Below, piece by piece: positions 13,632-15,472 of a stretch of 15,472 bases of DNA. Each line of letters opens with the position of its first letter. Within the stretch, counting starts at the first letter, position 1. The notes below the pieces were generated by a model. The model was not told where the DNA came from. It worked only from the letters and a program-made list of their open reading frames with translations, and did no database searches. The stretch spans positions 1-15,472 of the forward strand of contig CANONE010000038.1 of NCBI GenBank assembly GCA_947567585.1. The letters run 5' to 3'. Made by a program: the position numbers and the translations under genes. The DNA comes from an uncultured Clostridia bacterium (lineage in GTDB: Bacteria; Bacillota; Clostridia; Oscillospirales; Acutalibacteraceae).

Positions 13632-14810
13632 ATGCCTTTTGAAGTTGACAATTTGTTAGATGAGACCCCCCAGATCATAAAAGTAGTTGGAGTAGGCGGC
13701 GGCGGCGGCAACGCCGTAAACCGCATTGCCAGCGCGGGCGTACGCAGCGTGGAGCTGGTGTGCATGAATACAGATAAGCAGGCGCTTATGCGCAGTCAAG
13801 CAGCCACAAAGGTGCAGCTGGGCGAGAAGCTGACCAGCGGCCGCGGCGCGGGCTCGAAGCCGGAGGTGGGCGAGAAGGCGGCTGAAGAGAGCCGCGAGAT
13901 TATTTCCCAAACCCTGAAGGACGCCGATATGGTATTTATTACCGCCGGAATGGGCGGCGGCACCGGTACTGGCGCGGCGCCGGCGGTGGCAAAAATCGCC
14001 CGGGAGCAGGGAGCGCTGACCGTGGGCATTGTTACCAAGCCCTTTGCCTTTGAGGGGCGGCGCCGGATGGAGCAGGCGGAGCGGGGTATTGCCGAGCTGC
14101 GGGAACATGTGGACTCCCTGGTGGTGATTCCCAACGAACGTCTAAAGCTGGTAAGCGATGAACGGATTACCCTTGCCAACGCCTTTTTGGTGGCGGACGA
14201 CGTCCTGCGCCAGGGCGTGCAGAGCATCTCGGATCTAATCCAGCTGCCGGGCATTGTGAACCTGGATTTTGAAGACGTCAAGTCGGTGATGCAGGACGCC
14301 GGCTACGCCCATATGGGCGTAGGCCACGGCACCGGCAAGGATAAGGCTGAGCAGGCGGCTATGGCGGCTATTTCCAGCCCGCTGTTGGAGACGAAAATTG
14401 CCGGGGCCCGGGGCGTGATTATCAACATTACCTCCAGCCCGGACATCGCTTTGGATGAAATTGACACGGCCTCGCAGATCGTGACGGAGCGGGCCCACCC
14501 GGACGCCAATATTATCTGGGGCGCAACCTTTGACGAGTCCATGGAGGACGCTATGAACGTCACGGTGATTGCCACAGGGTTTGAAGGGATGAACGGGGAG
14601 AAGTCCAAGCCGGCCTTGGATCTGGACCTGGATGAGGATTTCCTGGGGGCGCCTCCCGCGCCGGACCCTTCTCCCATTATTTCCAGCCGGAGCAGCACGC
14701 CTACCAGGGGCGGTTCCAGCATACGCGGCAGCGAGCCCAGAGTGGACCCGGCCGTAATTGACGACGACGATACGTTCACGGATATCATGTCCATCTTTAA
14801 CAGAAAATAA
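13632..14810 (+). CDS. ftsZ: Cell division GTPase FtsZ
   Basis: FtsZ is the tubulin homologue that assembles the cytokinetic ring. The 392 residues contain the nucleotide-binding loop VGVGGGGGNAVNR (19-31), the tubulin signature GGGTGTGAAP (108-117), a further ligand loop at NERLKLVSDERIT (168-180), and the T7 loop NLDFEDVKSVM (210-220), whose acidic residues trigger GTP hydrolysis across the interface. A variable linker (about 322-375) leads to the C-terminal peptide DDDDTFTDIMSIFNRK (377-392). This lacks the DIPxFLR core of the common form, and no ftsA lies upstream, so membrane tethering may use other partners. ATG 13632 has a strong AAGGAGG (13614-13620). It is preceded by its own candidate promoter and followed 11 bases later by a VOC gene. 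Confidence 0.99.
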   Translation: MPFEVDNLLDETPQIIKVVGVGGGGGNAVNRIASAGVRSVELVCMNTDKQALMRSQAATKVQLGEKLTSGRGAGSKPEVGEKAAEESREIISQTLKDADMVFITAGMGGGTGTGAAPAVAKIAREQGALTVGIVTKPFAFEGRRRMEQAERGIAELREHVDSLVVIPNERLKLVSDERITLANAFLVADDVLRQGVQSISDLIQLPGIVNLDFEDVKSVMQDAGYAHMGVGHGTGKDKAEQAAMAAISSPLLETKIAGARGVIINITSSPDIALDEIDTASQIVTERAHPDANIIWGATFDESMEDAMNVTVIATGFEGMNGEKSKPALDLDLDEDFLGAPPAPDPSPIISSRSSTPTRGGSSIRGSEPRVDPAVIDDDDTFTDIMSIFNRK

Positions 14811-14821
14811 AGGAGGGCCTT

Positions 14822-15214
14822 ATGGGTAATTTGATAAAGGGCGTGCATCATATCGCGGTGAAGCCCACCGCAGAGCAGTATCAGAAGACAGTGGAGTTTT
14901 ACACACAGCTTCTGGGAATGGAAGTTAAGCGGAGCTGGGGCGATCCGCAGCGGCCCTGCCTGATGGTATCCTGCGGGGATAATACCTGCATAGAGATTCT
15001 CAGCAGCGGCAATGAGATTCCTGCCGGAGGCCCCTTGGCACACATTGCCTTTGCCACGGATCAGGTGGATGAAATCATTGAGAAGGTCCGTGAAGCGGGC
15101 TATGAAATCACCAATGAGCCTGCCGACGCCAATCTGGGCGGCGAGATGCCTATCCGCATCGCGTTTTTCTATGGCCCTACCCATGAACATATTGAACTTT
15201 TCTGGGAGAAATAG
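14822..15214 (+). CDS. VOC/glyoxalase-fold metalloprotein, lactoylglutathione lyase-like
   Basis: The 130-residue protein has two beta-alpha-beta-beta-beta VOC modules. The likely metal ligands are His10 (in HHIAV), Glu58 (in CIEIL), His74 (in AHIAFAT) and Glu125 (in HIELFW), the usual His-Glu-His-Glu set of glyoxalase I-type enzymes. YTQLLGMEVKRSW (27-39) is the typical helix-turn after the first strand. Substrate cannot be deduced: the family includes glyoxalases, epimerases, dioxygenases and antibiotic-binding proteins. ATG 14822 lies 11 bases after the ftsZ stop and has AGGAGGG in that gap, so it is very likely co-transcribed with ftsZ. A division role is not implied by sequence. The protein looks complete and native in composition. 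Confidence 0.88.
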   Translation: MGNLIKGVHHIAVKPTAEQYQKTVEFYTQLLGMEVKRSWGDPQRPCLMVSCGDNTCIEILSSGNEIPAGGPLAHIAFATDQVDEIIEKVREAGYEITNEPADANLGGEMPIRIAFFYGPTHEHIELFWEK

Positions 15215-15225
15215 CATGTAAGCCT

Positions 15226-15251
15226 AGCGTCTTTTGATGCGGACGCTTTGT
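15226..15251 (+). terminator. Weak hairpin after the VOC gene
   Basis: AGCGTC (15226-15231) pairs with GACGCT (15242-15247) around a ten-base loop, followed by a poor T-tract (TTGTG). It may mark the end of the ftsZ-VOC transcript, but the stem is short and the tail weak. Confidence 0.3.
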
Positions 15252-15314
15252 GCCGCGGCCCTCCTTTTGCGCTTATTTTTAAAAGTTGAATATGAGTGAA
15301 AAGGAGTAAAACGC

Positions 15315-15472
15315 GTGGATAAGGACGATTTGCTGAAAATATATGGCAGCCTTTATGGACTAGAGGCAGGTCCTTGGAATCTTTCCTTGGAGCAAAAGTA
15401 TCTGGAGTATCGGATCACCCAATTCTTTGTTCTTTGGTATTGTCTGTGTCCATTGATGTGCCTCCTTTTCTA
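15315..15472 (+). CDS. Unidentified membrane protein, 5' part only
   Basis: A GTG at 15315, eight bases after AAGGAG (15301-15306), opens a frame that runs without a stop to the window edge (52 codons). The first 38 or so residues are polar and charged (starting MDKDDLLKIYGSLYG if GTG is read as Met). From about residue 39 it turns strongly hydrophobic (TQFFVLWYCLCPLMCLLF), consistent with the first membrane helix of an integral membrane protein. I do not recognise the family. It is not an evident spoIIGA, the gene that often follows ftsZ in spore-forming Firmicutes. The 100-base gap before it suggests a separate or loosely coupled unit. Confidence 0.55.
   Translation, partial: MDKDDLLKIYGSLYGLEAGPWNLSLEQKYLEYRITQFFVLWYCLCPLMCLLF

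Noticed and set aside
1..15472. CRISPR array, phage, insertion sequence, toxin-antitoxin or defence genes
   Set aside because: No regularly spaced direct repeats with spacers, transposase, integrase, nuclease or toxin-like genes were recognised on either strand.

Overview
The window is almost entirely a compact division and cell wall (dcw) cluster from a GC-rich, low-complexity-envelope Firmicute. The gene set, the PASTA-bearing class B PBP, strong AGGAGG-type ribosome binding sites, the DivIB-like FtsQ with a long basic cytoplasmic tail, and murA (rather than murC/murB) after murG all fit Clostridia. My best guess is the Oscillospirales/Oscillospiraceae group of gut anaerobes, but this is inferred from protein style, not from a marker search. 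All recognised genes are on the + strand.

Region 1 (1 to about 770): AT-rich DNA unlike the rest. It holds the last codons of an unidentified gene and a FrhB/F420-dehydrogenase-type iron-sulfur protein of the kind found in exopolysaccharide clusters. That protein is cut off in its FrhB domain at about 757-776. The sequence then switches abruptly to GC-rich DNA inside the N-terminal part of a V-ATPase subunit H-like coiled-coil gene. Both genes are broken at the same point, so this is a rearrangement or, quite possibly, an assembly chimera.

Region 2 (1195-1552): a strong intrinsic terminator after the coiled-coil gene, a sigma-A-like promoter, and an array of GTGG/TGGG boxes repeating every ~10 bp just downstream of it. 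The array is the expected operator for autoregulation by MraZ, encoded directly afterwards.

Region 3 (1553-13412): mraZ, rsmH, ftsL, a PASTA class B PBP (ftsI/spoVD type), mraY, ftsW (SEDS), murG, two GNAT acetyltransferases, murA, ftsQ/divIB. MraY and MurG make lipid I and lipid II, MurA commits UDP-GlcNAc to the pathway, FtsW and the PBP polymerise and cross-link septal peptidoglycan, and FtsL/FtsQ scaffold that synthase pair. murB-F and ftsA are absent. An 18-bp perfect hairpin buries the ribosome binding site of the second GNAT gene.

Region 4 (13413-15472): a hairpin that looks like a bidirectional terminator, a candidate extended -10 promoter, ftsZ, a VOC/glyoxalase-fold gene closely behind it, and the start of an unrecognised membrane protein running off the right edge.

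I did not find a convincing wholly new system. The most interesting items are the helically phased MraZ operator, the ribosome-binding-site hairpin between the GNAT genes, the acidic Trp-rich tail on FtsQ, and the double truncation at the left junction.
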